Shown here piece by piece: positions 1 through 15,400 of a stretch of 64,000 nt of DNA. The DNA is from Haliclystus octoradiatus (lineage: Eukaryota > Cnidaria > Staurozoa > Stauromedusae > Haliclystidae): positions 10,916,125 through 10,980,124 of the forward strand of contig OU744448.1 of NCBI GenBank assembly GCA_916610825.1. The letters run 5' to 3'. The translations under genes and the position numbers were made by a program. The notes beneath the pieces are model-generated. The model was given only the letters and a program-made list of their open reading frames with translations. It ran no database searches and was not told the DNA's origin. Positions within the stretch are counted from its first letter, which is position 1. Each line of letters begins with the position of its first letter.

Positions 1-486
1 GTCCATCTATTGTCATAAAATATGATAAAAATGGATCTTTTCATTTTTACCTTCTAAAGAAAAGAAAAGAAAGCAAAATATTTGTATTCTACTATATAGA
101 ACTTGAATAGCCTAGCCTACTGCTAAATTTTCTCCCCTTCCTTCTGGATTTGTGTTAATTTTAAATTAATTGAATAAATTTATAAATCTGAAGTGGATTT
201 ACGAAACCCTGGTGAATTTTAGTTTGGATTGCCATGCTCTTGTGTCTAGACGTAAACAGGAAACCAGTGTGGGAGAATTTCGCTGCAATACGGCCTATAA
301 ATATTGGCAACCACTTGACCATTTTTTAGGATGAAATACTATAGTTTAGTAAAACTATTTGATGTATCTGTTTATGTAATAAGATACAATCAGGAATAAT
401 ATGCATTTAAAATGTATTGTTTACAAAATCAGTGTTAAGTTGCCAAGTCATTTTCTGATAAAATTGATTTTTTTCCTTTGTTTCAG
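1..486 (+). other. MELK intron, 5' edge of window
   Basis: No exon or repeat was recognised here. The first MELK exon in the window starts at 487 after a tttcag acceptor and needs one G from an upstream exon, so the gene continues to the left of the window. Confidence 0.6.
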
Positions 487-3400
487 AATTAATTGCTGGC
501 AAAGAATATCTTGGTGGAGCTGTAAGCATGACTTTATATATAGGCTATAGATCTATACATAATCAATGCAAGGAGGGAGAGACATTCAACAACTTAACAT
601 GAGATAATTCAACAAAATGTAGTTAGGCTATATATATTAATTTCACTGCTCTATTCAAGAACTCAATGCAGGTCACAAGACATAACTGTATATTGTAATC
701 TGCTTGTAATCATATAATAAAACTGACGTACAATACTGCAGCAGAAAGATGATCTCATGTACATCACATGAGAAAGTCAACACCATTATTACTAATTCGA
801 TAGTTTCAAACTCCAATATGATCCTAACTATCAAAATAAATAAATAATTACTAATGTTTGATGCTGTGATACTAATTACTCAGGATAATATCCCTCAGCT
901 CGAGATAGCTTTCATCAGGCCTACCCTTGCGAAAAACAGTTCAGGAGTTCATGAACAGTTCATGAGCTGTTCATGAACTCCTGAACTGTTTTTCGCAGGG
1001 GTATTATCCCTACTTATTGCGTCACATCAACATCAATCATCATTCATCATATTGATTCATGACAAGTGGCATGGGCATTGTTTTGAATTTTTTCTAGTTT
1101 GTTTGCTTTTATTTAAAAATAGCAGAATCCGATTCATCAAGATTTGCTACTTCATCTGTTCAAAGTTGAGTTAGAGAATTTGCTGGATAGAAAGAATACA
1201 AAAAACGAATATCTTTCGCATCATTTCAATCGATATCTTATTGAGAGAGAGAAATGAAACATATACATAAGACTTTCATTGAGAATTTATCAGACAAATT
1301 TTAGGCATTGCTAGAATGACCGCTATATACAGGCGGCCACTGTATAGAGGTGATTACCATAACATGTTTGACTGTAGGCTACATGTTTGGCAATTGAAGA
1401 TTTCATTTTCTTGTTTACACTGATGAATAGAATTCCATTCACCTTTGTCATGACTCTATAAATAGAATTTCACAATCTTGCTGACACTCTGAGTCTCTGA
1501 AGAAAAGATCAATGAGATGGTCAGCTCATTTGAAACTGATTTACGATATCAGAAATCAGTTTTGTCTGCCCATGGCTTTGTCTTTTAACCTCCTAAAATT
1601 AAATTTTAGATGAATCGATTCCTTTCAGTTCTTTTGAATGATTTCAATTGTGCCAACTATGAATGTTGGCTTGTTAGTAGGCCTATGGTTTTCCCACTAC
1701 AGGCTAAATGTTTCTCTCTCAGCTCCTATAGTTAATATTTGAATGTTGTGCATATTCTGAATAATTGAGCAAGTCAAGAACAATACTGCCTACTACCTAG
1801 CATAGGCTTTGGGCATAATACAGAATATTGATTATGTCTGCACTCATTCTGAAATATATCAGAAAAGAAGTCAGTCGACATGCAGGCTGACCCCTTGCAA
1901 GATTTATTGAAGTAACTATTGGCATAATGCTTTGAATTAATAGCATATTTTAGTTGATTTAAAAAAATTTAAAGATATTTTCCATCCATGCAGTTCAACC
2001 TGTTATTATCTTTGATGTTCGCTTACACTATATAGACTAGCAACTTTGTGCTTTGTAAACTTGCTTTTACTCATATTTCAGTCTATTTCAGTATTTTATT
2101 GTTGTGTTTCAGGCTGACCTATGGAGTCTAGGTGTTGTGCTGTATGGATTGCTTTGTGGATTTTTACCATTTGATATTGATGATGAAGAAGATACACTTG
2201 TTTTGTACCAAAGAATCAAGGTAATCTAGTTTGAATGCTTCAATTTGATACACGCTTGATTAATTGCTAATAGGCCTACACTGTTTACTCTGAAAAGTAA
2301 TCTAACTAAGGTAGGGGAGACCGGGGAGACTTGGACCTAGGGAGACATGGGACAAGAGCGTTCCTAATTACCCATGTAAATTATCTTCTAATATGCTGTA
2401 TATCACTTCATTTCATGTTGTTTCCCTAAATTTCGATAACAAACAATAACTAATTATCAAGAAATTTTAGTATACAGCTTACGATGATCGACATGCGTTT
2501 TGCGATTCCTCTTTTGATTCAATTAATTTCAGAATAAGTGTTTAATTGCCATTTTGAATGGTGCCATTGCAGCTGTTTTACTTTGATGAATCTTTTGATA
2601 TAAAATGTTTGAATACATTCCTGTTCATGAGGAGTGCCACCTCATTTTTTTGCTGGGAAGTCAAACGGGGAGACATGGAACAGCGCGTTTTAGCATCAAC
2701 TACGAATGGGAAATAAATCGCATTTGGTTGAGACATGAGTTTGTTTTCATTTATATGCGCTGTATTTGACTTTTTAACATTGTGGAGATAAAGTTGCTAA
2801 ATCAATTACAATTAGATTGATGACAGGTGTGTCAAAAATTAATGTTATTTATTAATACTAAAATTACTTGTTTCTGGCTTAATTTTGATCAAATAAACTC
2901 CCTAAGTCAAAGCAACAGCAGTAGTGTCTGGTACTGGAAAGTAAATTTGTCAGTTATTTAATGAAATATTGAGAAAATATGCCCGATCCATGTCACCCCA
3001 CCGCGTCCCAAGTCTCCCCTCTAAAATGGTCGGTCTTGCACACTAAATATTTGAAAAATTGCTACATTTATGTAATTGATATTCTTACCCTTTTGAATTG
3101 AGCATGTTGGCTAATTAATGACATAAAATTTGTTACATTTGCACAACCATAATAATTTTAATAATTAAAAATGTAAAAAGTGGTCCAAGTCTCCCCGGTC
3201 TCCCCTAATCTATAGCTAAACATCCAACACACTTAATTTGTAGGCCTATAGCAAATTAGCAATGTTGTCAAAACTGAATTGTCTATTTTTTTTAATCAAA
3301 TTTTTACAGGCTGGTAAATATGATGATCCAGAATGGTTAAGTGCAGGTAAGCCAGTGCTCGTTAATTTGGTATCCCTTCGTTTTATCTAAGCTGGAAATT

Positions 3401-6400
3401 GTGGTAGGCCAAGGCCTACAGTACTACTCTATATAAAATTCATTTATGTCACTAATATCTAAAAAATCATTATTCAACAATATTTATATTTTGTAGGAAG
3501 TATCAAATTACTTTCAAAACTCCTTGAAGTAAGTGCAATTCATATCCATATCTGTTAACCGTTATCATAATCAACATTATCACACTTGTTTGTTAATAAT
3601 GGTATGACTCATGACTATAGTAAATCTTTGGTATGACAGGGTTTCTAAAACTGTTCAATTCTAAAATTTACAATGCATTACAGCTGTCTTTGCTAATTAG
3701 ACTATTGGTCCTTGTCCTTGTGACAATGCAGGCATATCATACCAATTTATTCCTTGTCAATCCAGAAGGGCAGTACAGTGGTCTGTTTAAGCCCTGAGTA
3801 AACAACAGCAAATTTCAGGCAACATATCTACTTTTGTCTGACGTCTGTTTTCTGTGTTTTGAAGCACTCTTTCCAAGGGCGGCTAAACGAACCTAACTTT
3901 CTTGAGACTATTCTAGAAAACGCAGAGGGTCTCGAGCTTAAAACAAAGTCATGCAGAAGCCATAGCATTGAAAGGGTTTGATAAATTTTGAACAAAATGG
4001 CTCGAAAAAGATGACAAAGACGTTCAATAACAAAAATCCTTGAATCATGTTTTTTGGCCATCAAACACAATACGTGGCAAAACGACAAAGGATCTTCAAA
4101 GGATTCAAAAAGTCATACCAGTGTTGCCATTGTTTGTCCAGGGCTTTAGCTTGTGAAATTTTTACCAAGCGATGGATTGAAATTAGATCATTCTTCGGCT
4201 GCGTCCGTAAAAACTAAGAATCCTGCAGTCCTCGATTCCAGAAGGTTAGATCAAATTCAGAAGAAAATTGACAATGTTATGATTTATTGGTCAAACCTCA
4301 AAAAAAAAATTTAAAAAAATGTTGAAATGCCTCTAGGATTCCAGAAGGCTGAACCATTTGTTGGACCATGTTCTTCGGTCAGTGGAGCGTTAGTTATAGC
4401 CAACCATTGGACCTTTAATCATTTGGCAATGTATGCATATCTTCCTAAATTTTTGAATTCAATTTTGCTTCTTAGACTAATGCTGTCAAAAGGATAAAAG
4501 TTAGTGATCTATTACAAGAAGAATGGATGAAAGAGGGTTATGGATCCCCTGTTATCTGGCAAAGTTTGACGCAGGTATTAAGATGATAGACATTATGATA
4601 AAATATTCTTAAATCATATATTTAATTTATTAAATTCAATTTTATATGATGACTGTCTTTTCCACTTCTTAACTGTCTTCCACTTCTTAAGCACTAGTGC
4701 TGATCAATTTGAGGGACGTGTTATTTCGAATTAACAATGAGATAAAACTACTAATATTGATATTTACTCTGCCACTGAGCTACGTCAAGTGCACAATATA
4801 ATTATACAAGATCTTTGTGTCTGTAACCAACCAAACTGTTTCCATTTAAATGTGCCTGCAAATTATTCAAACTACCAATCAATTGATGGTAGACTACAAA
4901 AGACCGTACATGATCTAAGTTTGAATGACATTGGTTGGATATGCTTAAAATTTAGAACATGCAGCAGTTACTAATACAGTAATTCAGAAAAATGTAATTG
5001 ACTATTTCAAGTACTCCATTTTTGAAGACTAGATAATCATTTTATTTTCCTAAAATATGCTATCACAGTCAAACCTGTTATAACGGTCACCTCTATACAG
5101 CATTCACCTGTCTATAGTGATCACTCTATAGTATTTTCTATTGAATCAAACCTGTATATAAAGGCCACCTGTTTATAGTGGTCAATTTATCTACCTCTCG
5201 TAGCTGGCCGTTATATAAAGGTAACTTTCACATCATCATAAAGCAGTGATTTGCATTTTATTGATCCAAGTAGCATAGAACTACTTTTAGGGGTTGCTCT
5301 TCCTGGGGCAAACCAACACTACTCCTGTCAGGAATTGAACCCATGGGGCCATGAACCTAGGAGTGGGTAAATATCCAAAACCCTAGTCATTGCTAAAGAC
5401 ATAATATGAGGCTGCCAATGCTTTTACTTTTCTTGATTTAGACAAAACAATCAGACGATAGCATCATTGAAGAAATGGCAGAGCATTATCATAAACCTTT
5501 ACATTATATACACGATGAGCTGAATGAGGTAACCAAAATGACAATGCCTATTTATTTTAATTTGTAGTGTAAATAGAATCAAATCCTTATGCATATCATG
5601 CAAGCGCGCTATTTCATTTGTCAATTTATTTCCACCTTTTTATTGAATTTCAAATGTATCAGTTTCAGCATATTACCGCACATTATCATTTACTAAAAAG
5701 ACTCAGGAGCCGTTTACCACGTCCTAAGAGAATTACCCAAACATCATCAAGGTATGCCTGGTTTTTTATTATGCAAAGTCATATGATAGGACATTTTATT
5801 AACATCTATTACTAATTCAACTGTTTAGTGAGCCTTGGTGTAGTGGTTAGGGATTTGGATCTCGGCCCGCAGTGTCTTGGGTTTGCTCCCTGGCAGAAGA
5901 AGCATCATTTGTTATTGTCAAGAAGGGCATTCAGCCATAAAATGCACAAACGAATTAAAAATACTTATCAATTAATAGACCAAGCGCCACAGAACTTAAA
6001 TGGCAGGTTTCTCCAGGCAACTTCAAAATCACATAAAAGTGTCCATAAAAATATGCTCAACAAATTCCCTATTTCTTGTTTTAGTAAAATTTTATTGTGA
6101 ACCATTCAAAAAGTCCAATTTATATTTCATGATTCATGGTCAGAACCTTCTTTCTTATCATTTTGAGAAAATGCTGCATGTGAGCTTCATGGTCTTTGAT
6201 TCTTCTGTTCTCCAATGATTTGCCAATCCGTAGAATCATGACGAAAATACAACATGTATCAATTGAAAGGGCAGTGACCGTGAAAAGATTCATAAATTCA
6301 CTGTTGGTGAACTCCGCAATAAAATTGGACTACAACAAGTCTGTGAATAAAAGACAAATACAAAGTTTACAAACAAATAAACAAATTTGGATTGTGCACC

Positions 6401-9400
6401 AAAGCCATTTCCAGATAGAGAACTTTTCTAACTTACAGTACAGGCTGCATAAATCAATTCTTCATTTTTAAGTTTATTATTTTGTTTCTGATTAGTAACT
6501 CGCTACCAAAGCCAATTTTAAATGATTCGGTGTTTCAAGAGAAAGTAAGTCACCACATATTGAATTGTAGGGCTATTTATTTTCAGTTGACTGCAGATCA
6601 TTCAAACTTTTTCTCAAATTTGATTTTTTATTTTCAGCCACGTCATATAATTCCTGCTACTGCTCCACGAAGACCTCGTGCATACACACACACAACAGCT
6701 GGTATGCTTTCAATAATATTAAGAATTCCACATAGGTAGCCTACATGTGTGTTTGGTATGTAGTGTGATCTGTCTACTAATATTCTACTGTACTTTCAAA
6801 CATGTTGTAGACCAATGGTGTTTGTATTCAATCATTTTAATACAGTACAGAAATAAATGCGTTTATTCAAGTTCTAGTCAAGAATTGAAACAAATAAAAC
6901 CACAATAATATTTTCTAATCTCTATTTGAATCAGTAAATAACAATTACCAGAAATAAATACATACCTAAATATATAACATCACAAATTCAATACCGAACG
7001 ACAGTTTAACTCTTGGTTGTCCAAAAAACTAAATAATTGAACACTCAGGAGATCACAATACGACCGAAATACCTATGAGATAAAAAAATAAATAAAATAA
7101 TTACAAAAGGGGGGTTGTCATATATGAACACATTTCCTCCACTGTGAAAAAAGTTCATGAAAATGTGAGATTGTCCAATTGTAGATGTTTTTATCAAAAT
7201 TTGAGCAATAATTTCACGTTTATGAACTTCAATAAAATTCATCAACTTGGAGATTTTTCACATGGGCTGTTGTTACCCATGCAGAAAAAACATACTTTAC
7301 CCCATGAGAACACTCACATTCTTATAACTAACTAATGACCTAGAGAGTTAGCACGGTACAAAGATAAATTACTGAAGTAGCCAAGAATTGTTCCGTTGTG
7401 TTATTTCCATAGCTTACAAATTACACACTGGGCCGTGTGTGCTGCTGTGGCCTGTTCTAACAGGGGGTGGGTATGTCTTATATCAATGAATCGTAATAAT
7501 CCACATACTGTTTCCATAAGGTATGAAACCTTGTTTTTAGTTCTTTTACTTCTTCTTCTGAGACTGTATTACTTTGTTTCCATGCATCAATATTGCCATA
7601 TAGTGCTTTCAATTCTTCTACTATTCTGTTGATGTCATCATAGCAAAGGTAGTATCGTGCCTGGAGCCAATATCTATAAACAGCAACCGCACATACAACG
7701 TCAATACAAGGTGATCAATCCAATAACAATTACCAGAATAACGATAGATAAATGATAAATCTGCCATGAATCCAAATGTGAACGTCATACCAAATCAATT
7801 GACGAAACACAAGAAAAAACTGTAATATATTATTTTCGCCGCAATATTTAATAAGAAAAGATCCAAATTTGTATATGAATTTGATTCGTTCAAAAAGTCA
7901 ATCTCAAATATTTTAACATGGAAATTATCAAACCAGAAGTTTGATCCTCGTCGCTGTCACTATTTGAATCAAGGGTTTTGACTTTTAAGCGCTTGCTTTT
8001 GGAGATTTATTTAGAGAATTAACGTTCATGGAGATATTTCCCCCGTTAGTTACTGCACTGTTAAACAGTGACCTGCATTGCTGTAATTCTATGGTTGTGT
8101 ATGACGCGCCATAGCGGACATGGAGTAATGGATACTGGCAGTTGATGCCAAGACTGGCAAGCCCAATACAAAGGCTATCATCAGTCAGCCTCACATTGTT
8201 GGTTTATAAAATTCTTATGTATTTTCTTAAAAGTTATAAATTCTTGAAATTTTGCAACTTAATTGCTTCCTTGTCTCGCATTCCAGTTTATCAATCTTTT
8301 CTTTAGTGAAATTTATCTCATCAACTATTTCCTGGCATAGCTTGATCAAGTTATCAGAAGAAATAGATCTATTATTGTTTGTACAGCACTAGAGGTTATG
8401 GTAGCTCTAAGGAGACTTGTCTTTGTTACAAAACATACTGATTCCCTTTGAACAGCAGAAAGTATCGATGAACAAACAAGATTTCAATGTTGGTATACTT
8501 ATTATGCTCATCTAGATGACTAAACTTTATTATGTGACTGATTTTATCATTCACCTCAAAATTCCACAGCAAAGAGACACGACTTCTATGATGACCTCAT
8601 GGTCACTGCACAACAGCAAGGTGCCCACTTTTTGAGCGGGCAGAGATCACGCTGAAAAATGATCTCGGCCCTCTCAAAATAGTTGGCACGGTGCCGTTTT
8701 TCAAGTGAACTGATAAGTAGCTTCTTTGTAAGGTTTGATTACAATAATCAATGGCCACAGTTGTTTTAAATTCACTTGATTAAAATAAACTATACAGTAC
8801 TATAATAATATACTATAATTAACAATTCATAACTCGTAATAACCCAGCAAGGCAATAACTACTCCGGTTTGACTATCCAATATTTGAGACAAATTCATTG
8901 ATATTTTTTTAGTGGCACTTGGGTTTATTCTCAGATTTGATTAGACAGAGTTCAAAGTCATTGGAAAGACATTAGACAGTCAAAACACTTTATTTCAATA
9001 ATTGAAAAATAATTACAAATTAACAATAAATAATAATGACTTTTAACAACGCCAACACGCAACCAGTCCATGCCAAAGTTACAAATGGACAGAAGCAACT
9101 GATGAGTTTTTTTCACTGTTCATGGCCCCCCTTCGAGATATTTAATGCTTAGTTCAATCTTTAGAATGACTAAATGACTTATTTAAATAACTATTGCATT
9201 GCTCTTTAAATCGTTCAAACACATTATTCAGCTTAATGAGTAATACAAGGCTATTCATTTTTCAGATGACAATGACATTTATTTTCAAGATGACCACAAA
9301 AGTTCACCATTGAATGACTCTAAAAGGTATTAAAGCGAAATTTTTATAAGTTTGATATAACATGATCTTAAAGAGTCTAAGTTAGTGTAGGCTTGGCAAT

Positions 9401-12400
9401 TGTTAATTGCTCATTAATAACTATTTTATTGATGATTTTACTTGTTTCTAGTAAAGCGTTTTCAGTGTTTGAAGGACTTGATAAAGTATCTAGTCCAATT
9501 CACGAAGTTGCAATGAATGATAAAATGTTCCAGCAGACAAAGCATTTACTTCATCTTGGACTAGCAACACCAAAACTTGCCAGAATTGTAAGTTACCGTC
9601 CTAGAATTTTGCTGTATTTGTCCTATATGTATACCTATCTAATGTGCAATAGATAGCAGACAAGTTGGTAACTATGATTTTATTATCTCAGAAAATACAA
9701 CTTTATTTTCAAGATAACTCCAACGCATTAGGACACAACGCTTAAACACATTAGAACAATAGAGTAGTAACAGAATGGTTTTCCCTATAGAACATTGGAA
9801 ATGATGTTCCTTTACCTCTCTCTCCACTCATACAGGTTGTTTTCCTCCTCAATTACCAACAATGAACTTTGTAGGCTACTTTGCTGATTGATCAATAATG
9901 TCATGTCTCTGCACCTAGAGACAGAGGACAGAAGATACCTCTGTTGGGACACAGTCAGGCTGTCCTGATTATTTGCAGCTCTCGTCAATTCATATCCTTA
10001 CCATCCATTTGTCTACCAAGACGAGGCTTTGCTGTTATGTACTTATACATTTAATATATATATATATATATTTAGTTGTTGCTTTCTGTAGATATCTTTG
10101 AAATGGTTACTTGAACTTTCAATGAATATGATTTGTCTCATGCGTAGAATAGTTGACATCAATATACATTTTGATACAGTCAAACTCGGTTAATATCCCC
10201 CCTTCCGTGCAAGCAAAAAGCGGGACATTATCCGAGGTGGGATATTATCCAATTTGAGAAAAAACAAAGGAAATTTGTCGAAACAAAGGAATTCTGTTCA
10301 TTGTTAACAAATGCTATTCCATCAAAATAAGTAAAATAGTAAATAGTAGGGATAACCATAGAACGATTTCAAAATAAGTCCAATTAACACAGATACATTA
10401 AAAGTTTCATAAAGTTTCTTCTTCTTGATCATGAAATTCTTCCTGCTTGATTCTACGAAGCGTGCAATGAAATATAGTATGCATGCGTTGATAACACTCG
10501 TACATGTGACTTACATCACAACCACGTGAACTCAGTTCGTTTTCGTTTGACAGCAGCCATTTTAAAAGTTTGTCATTGACAAAGGCGCGTTTGCAATAAG
10601 GAAACTAGAGTAAAGTAACGCTCAAAGCTGTTTAATCCGAGTCACAAACAGAGAAAGATGTTTCTTCCAAGTGTTAAAATGTTTATTCTTAGGGGAGAGC
10701 GGGGTGAAATGGAACGGGGGTGAATCGGAATACACAACTTCTAGAGACTCAAAAATTACAAAATTGCAGCAGAATATTGTTCTTATATGGTCTAAACATT
10801 GTGTAAAGTTTCATTTCGATACATAAAGTAAATAAAATATTATAAGCCTTTGAAAATTTGTACGCGTGATGCAAGTCATTCGCTTTTCACATCGCGTTTG
10901 ATTTTATTTTCATTTCTTCACGCATCAGGTGTTATTGCATACCATTGTGTAGAGAATTTCCGTGTTATGACGTAGGCAGTTGTTATTTTCGTCTTTACCA
11001 GCAAACTTTCTAGTAAATAGTGTTTATGTTGCAAGATTCACGATGGGGTTGAATGGAACAAGGCGGGAAACATTTCAATCACAGTCTGGCTTCACACTGC
11101 TTTGCTTTGTTGTTGCTCCGCCTTTGATTTCACACCAAGAAGAAATCATTCAAATTAATCCATTAAATTGGTTCAATTGCCTCTTTTCAATAGTACATAG
11201 CCTTGTATTATTTCTATGAACCATTGACCTTTTTGTTGTTTTATTTTCAACGTAAAATTAATGAGTTTGTATTGTCTTGTTTTGACTTATTATTTCCCAC
11301 GTGAATCAATGTGAATTATAATGTAAACAAAACAATTGCATGAGCGGTTTCTTTGAATTTGACACCTTCGGAAGGAAAGCGACTTTTTCGAAGGACTGCA
11401 TGAACTTAAATGTTGTTTTATTCATATTATATTGGTTAAATCTAATTAAAACCCATTTGAATGATTAACCTTACTCATATTCTCTCAATTATAACTGAAA
11501 TTTGAAAAATTATACTGGTACGGGAAAATGTTATCGTGTTTTACGGAGACGCATTTTTTCGAATGGAAAATAATAATCTTATAAATTTATATTTGGAAGT
11601 AAGTTTCTTTATCTATCTAATTTATTATTGTTGATATCAATTTTTAAAGGCTCAATAGCTATGATACTCAATTTATTTGAACAAATTCGATGAAATAATG
11701 GTAAATTTATGATCATTCCGTTTCACCCCACATTTTCGCAAAATCGCGATTTTGAAAAAATGTCATTCTTCCTTTAAACATTGTTTCAACTTTGATGCGA
11801 CAATATTCAGGTATTTTGCATTATAAACTTCAGACAATTTCCTACAAGTCGATACCAAAATTGTGAGTTTTGCGTGAGCCGTTTTGGAGCAATAATTTTT
11901 TTAAGAAAATTTGTTCCAATTCACCCCGCTCTCCCCTACTTAAAACAATCAATGTTGTCGATGTCATGTCCAATATCAAGTTCGAAGTGATGATAATTAT
12001 CACAACAAAGGTAAACGCTAACAATGAAACGACTATCATTTGTTTCAAATTCAAAGAAACGGGTCATTAAACGAGTTTCATAACAAAACAGGTTTGAAAA
12101 AGCGGGATATTAAGCGAGATGGGATATTAACCGAGGCGATATTAAGCGATTTAAATTAGTTGAGTTTGTATAGAAAACAGAAAGTGGTTTTTGAAAAATG
12201 GGGATATTAAGCGAGGTGGGATATTAACCGAGTTCGACTGTAGTATAAAAGTTAACCCACATTCACTATGTAATCTATGACCTTGTGTGGAGTATTCAGT
12301 AATTTTTCAACCTTAGATTCATAGGGGTTGGCAAGTATTTCTTTATTTGATGTAGAGCAGGGGAACATCTGTTAATTTTTTTCATTCAAATGTGGAATGC

Positions 12401-15400
12401 ATTACTGTTCCATTTTTGCAGATAAGAAGGAAAGTTGTAGATATGGTTACACCTAGAAAATTGCAAGTCAATGATGCACCAAGAAAAGTGAAGGTTAGCC
12501 CATAAGCTTGTAACATAATTCTGTTCTCCATTCTTCAATGAAGTATATTACTGCTAAAAATTTTCATTGATTCCGATCTAGGCAATTTACAAGGTTAATA
12601 GCACATCTACACGTCCAGTAGAAGAAGTCAGACAAGAGATTTCCACTGTTCTTTGTCGATTAGTAGATACAAAAGCACTGAGCTCTTTCGATTATGACAG
12701 GTAAGAAAATCTAGAAACACTTTCAACTAAACAAAAGGAAATAAAAAAAAAACAATATTTACACATGATATATTTTGTGTCTCCGTTCTTTTCAAAAAAT
12801 ATCTGTTCTATTCATGTATGTATTACGCGCTAACCACCACTGTGAAAAAGTCAATGAGTTCATGCACATATGGGCAATTCCATTGTGACCCGCTTACAAG
12901 TCAGAGTAGTGGGGCTCCCTCAAGTAAAAAAGTGACAGTTTTGTGCAAATCGTGATACCACCGTGAAAGATGTACCAAACGAAAGCTAATGCAATGCTTG
13001 TCATAATTAGCGTGAGACCCCAACCGGAAATTATATACGAAGACAGATAATTACGATTAATTAATTATGCAGCTTCTACATGTGGTGAAAAATAAAATTA
13101 CCTTATGTTTTACCAAAATGGTTGAAAAAATACCCAGCGATGATTTAGAGAAATTAGGTATGCTATCTGTTCCTAACTGCTACTCTCCACGGTCATTTAA
13201 TAGTAATATAACAGCTTTTTAATAACTTCTAAAACTTGTGCATGCGCAATACGAAATTTATTTTACTAACAAAACTATATTATCTATCAATTTCTCAATG
13301 TTTCTATTTTGAAGTGCTGTCATATACCTTGAAGCATCATTACTTTATAATCTGGCACTCACTGCTAATGATTCTGGCGAAACAACCTGACTGGATAGAT
13401 GACCATCATCATCATCATACTTTTCAAAGGACTAATGTGTTGCGTATATACTGTAGTTTATAGTTAAGCAATTGAAAAATAGCATATATAAAATGCGGAC
13501 GCAATAGAAAGTGGAAATGTAATTGGCATTTTGACTGGCTTCCGGTTGGCGTATCAATTGGGTCTCACGCTTATTTTAAAGGTAACCTCAAGAGCTTCCA
13601 TTTGGTATATGTTTCGTAGTGGTATCATTTTATGCACAAAGGTTACCTTAGGGAGCCCCACCAAGAGTTTGTTTTTTCAGGGCTTCGAAATTATTTTAAC
13701 ACTTGGCTTCGTTTTTGTTAACAGTTGTTTAGATTGATAAGAGGAACATTATTATTCAAAATAATTCAACAGATATGAAAAATTAAGTAAATTAGAATGA
13801 CTCGCAGAGCCGTGACCCACTTATCGCACTCGGCCATGTTCCCCAATCAGACATGAAAAACATAAAACTTCTGTGAATTCTTAGCAAAAATTGATAAAAT
13901 TTCCCTGTCATCGTTTTCTTTAGACATGATAGCTTAGGTACAAAATCGAATTTATTAAATTCCTTCATTCAACTTGGAAAAATCAACGAAGTTACGATGT
14001 GACCCACTTACACACGTTTTGTGATCCACTCACAGCTACGAAGAAGCAGCTTATTATGAGCTTCGACATTTTCTTGTTAAAGACAAATATTACGCGATAA
14101 TCTAAGTTTTTCTGGGTGTATTTCGAATCTCTAATTATCATTGAATGTAGATTGACTGATATGATTGTTCAAAATGATGTAAGGAATCATAACTTTTCTA
14201 AACAACGACGATAACTTTCGTTTTCCTTCCACCCCAAAAGCGACAAATATTGTGCAACATCATTGGCTGATTTCAACAACAGCAACGCTAAAATTTAACA
14301 TGGTGTTAAGGTGTCCAACACACGTGCAAGCGGTCATGCGGTATCTTTGATTCTGTTTCCACTGCGGTATTTTGTTTGAACTGCCGATTCTTGCGTTCGT
14401 AAAAAACTGGCCGTAGCAAACTGTCTGTGAGTGGGTCGCCCAGATGAAATGAAAGACATTGCCAACAAGGAAGAAATTTCCCGCCTAATATGCTAATTAG
14501 CCGTAATCTACTTTGCATATGAAACGATTCTTTGCTGAAGTGTCATGTTGAAGCGTAAACAACACTTTTATGACTTTCTCGTGATCCACTTACGAGCGGT
14601 CGAAGATCATGAAACATTTCTGATGTTTGGGGATAAAAGACACTCATTCTGTTAATTCTAATTATTGGATAATGTAAAACGAGGACTATAAAACTGATTT
14701 ATATAACTTTTGTATTCAGATAATGCGAGGAGAGCACAACATTTTGAATTTTGATTATTTTGTTTTCGTAGAATTTTAGAGCGGCCATTACGACGCATGA
14801 TAAAAAACATTGATTTTCTCGACATTCATAATATAATTTCTAAATGAAAAATAGTTATTAGTAACCTAGAAGCATTATATTACATATTAGTTGTCATAGT
14901 TTTGCTCAAATCATTGGTTTAATTTTGACCCTTTGGTTTCACCTTACATGGAATTGCCCATATCTTGAACAGTTCATGAACAACTCATGAACATTTTTTT
15001 TGTGTGTTCAAAAACAGTTCATGAACAGTCACAAAGAATTCATGAACCGGTTCAGGGACTGGTTCATGAATGAGAAATTGCCTAAAAGTTCATGAACTCA
15101 TGAATTTATTTTGCAGAGGCATGTACAAATTCCGACAAACCCCAGCAACCTGGCAACTAGGTTTTTAGAAGGCATTTTCTGAAAGTTTTTGATAAAATTA
15201 AATTTCTGGTGGGAGAAAGCATTTGTCGGAACATGACCAAGTACAGTACTGACTTCTCTCTGTTGGGTCTCTTTTCAGTTTCACATTCAAATGCAAATCT
15301 CTGGATGGTCAAGGAAGAAAACTGGTTTTTGAATTGGAAATTTGCTCAATTCCGGGATTAGACGATATTGTTGGTAGGTTTATAGGCTTTTATCCAGCCT

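Noticed and set aside
5829..5905. tRNA gene
   Set aside because: A and B box words are present but the stems do not pair and the B box has changes; better read as a SINE head.
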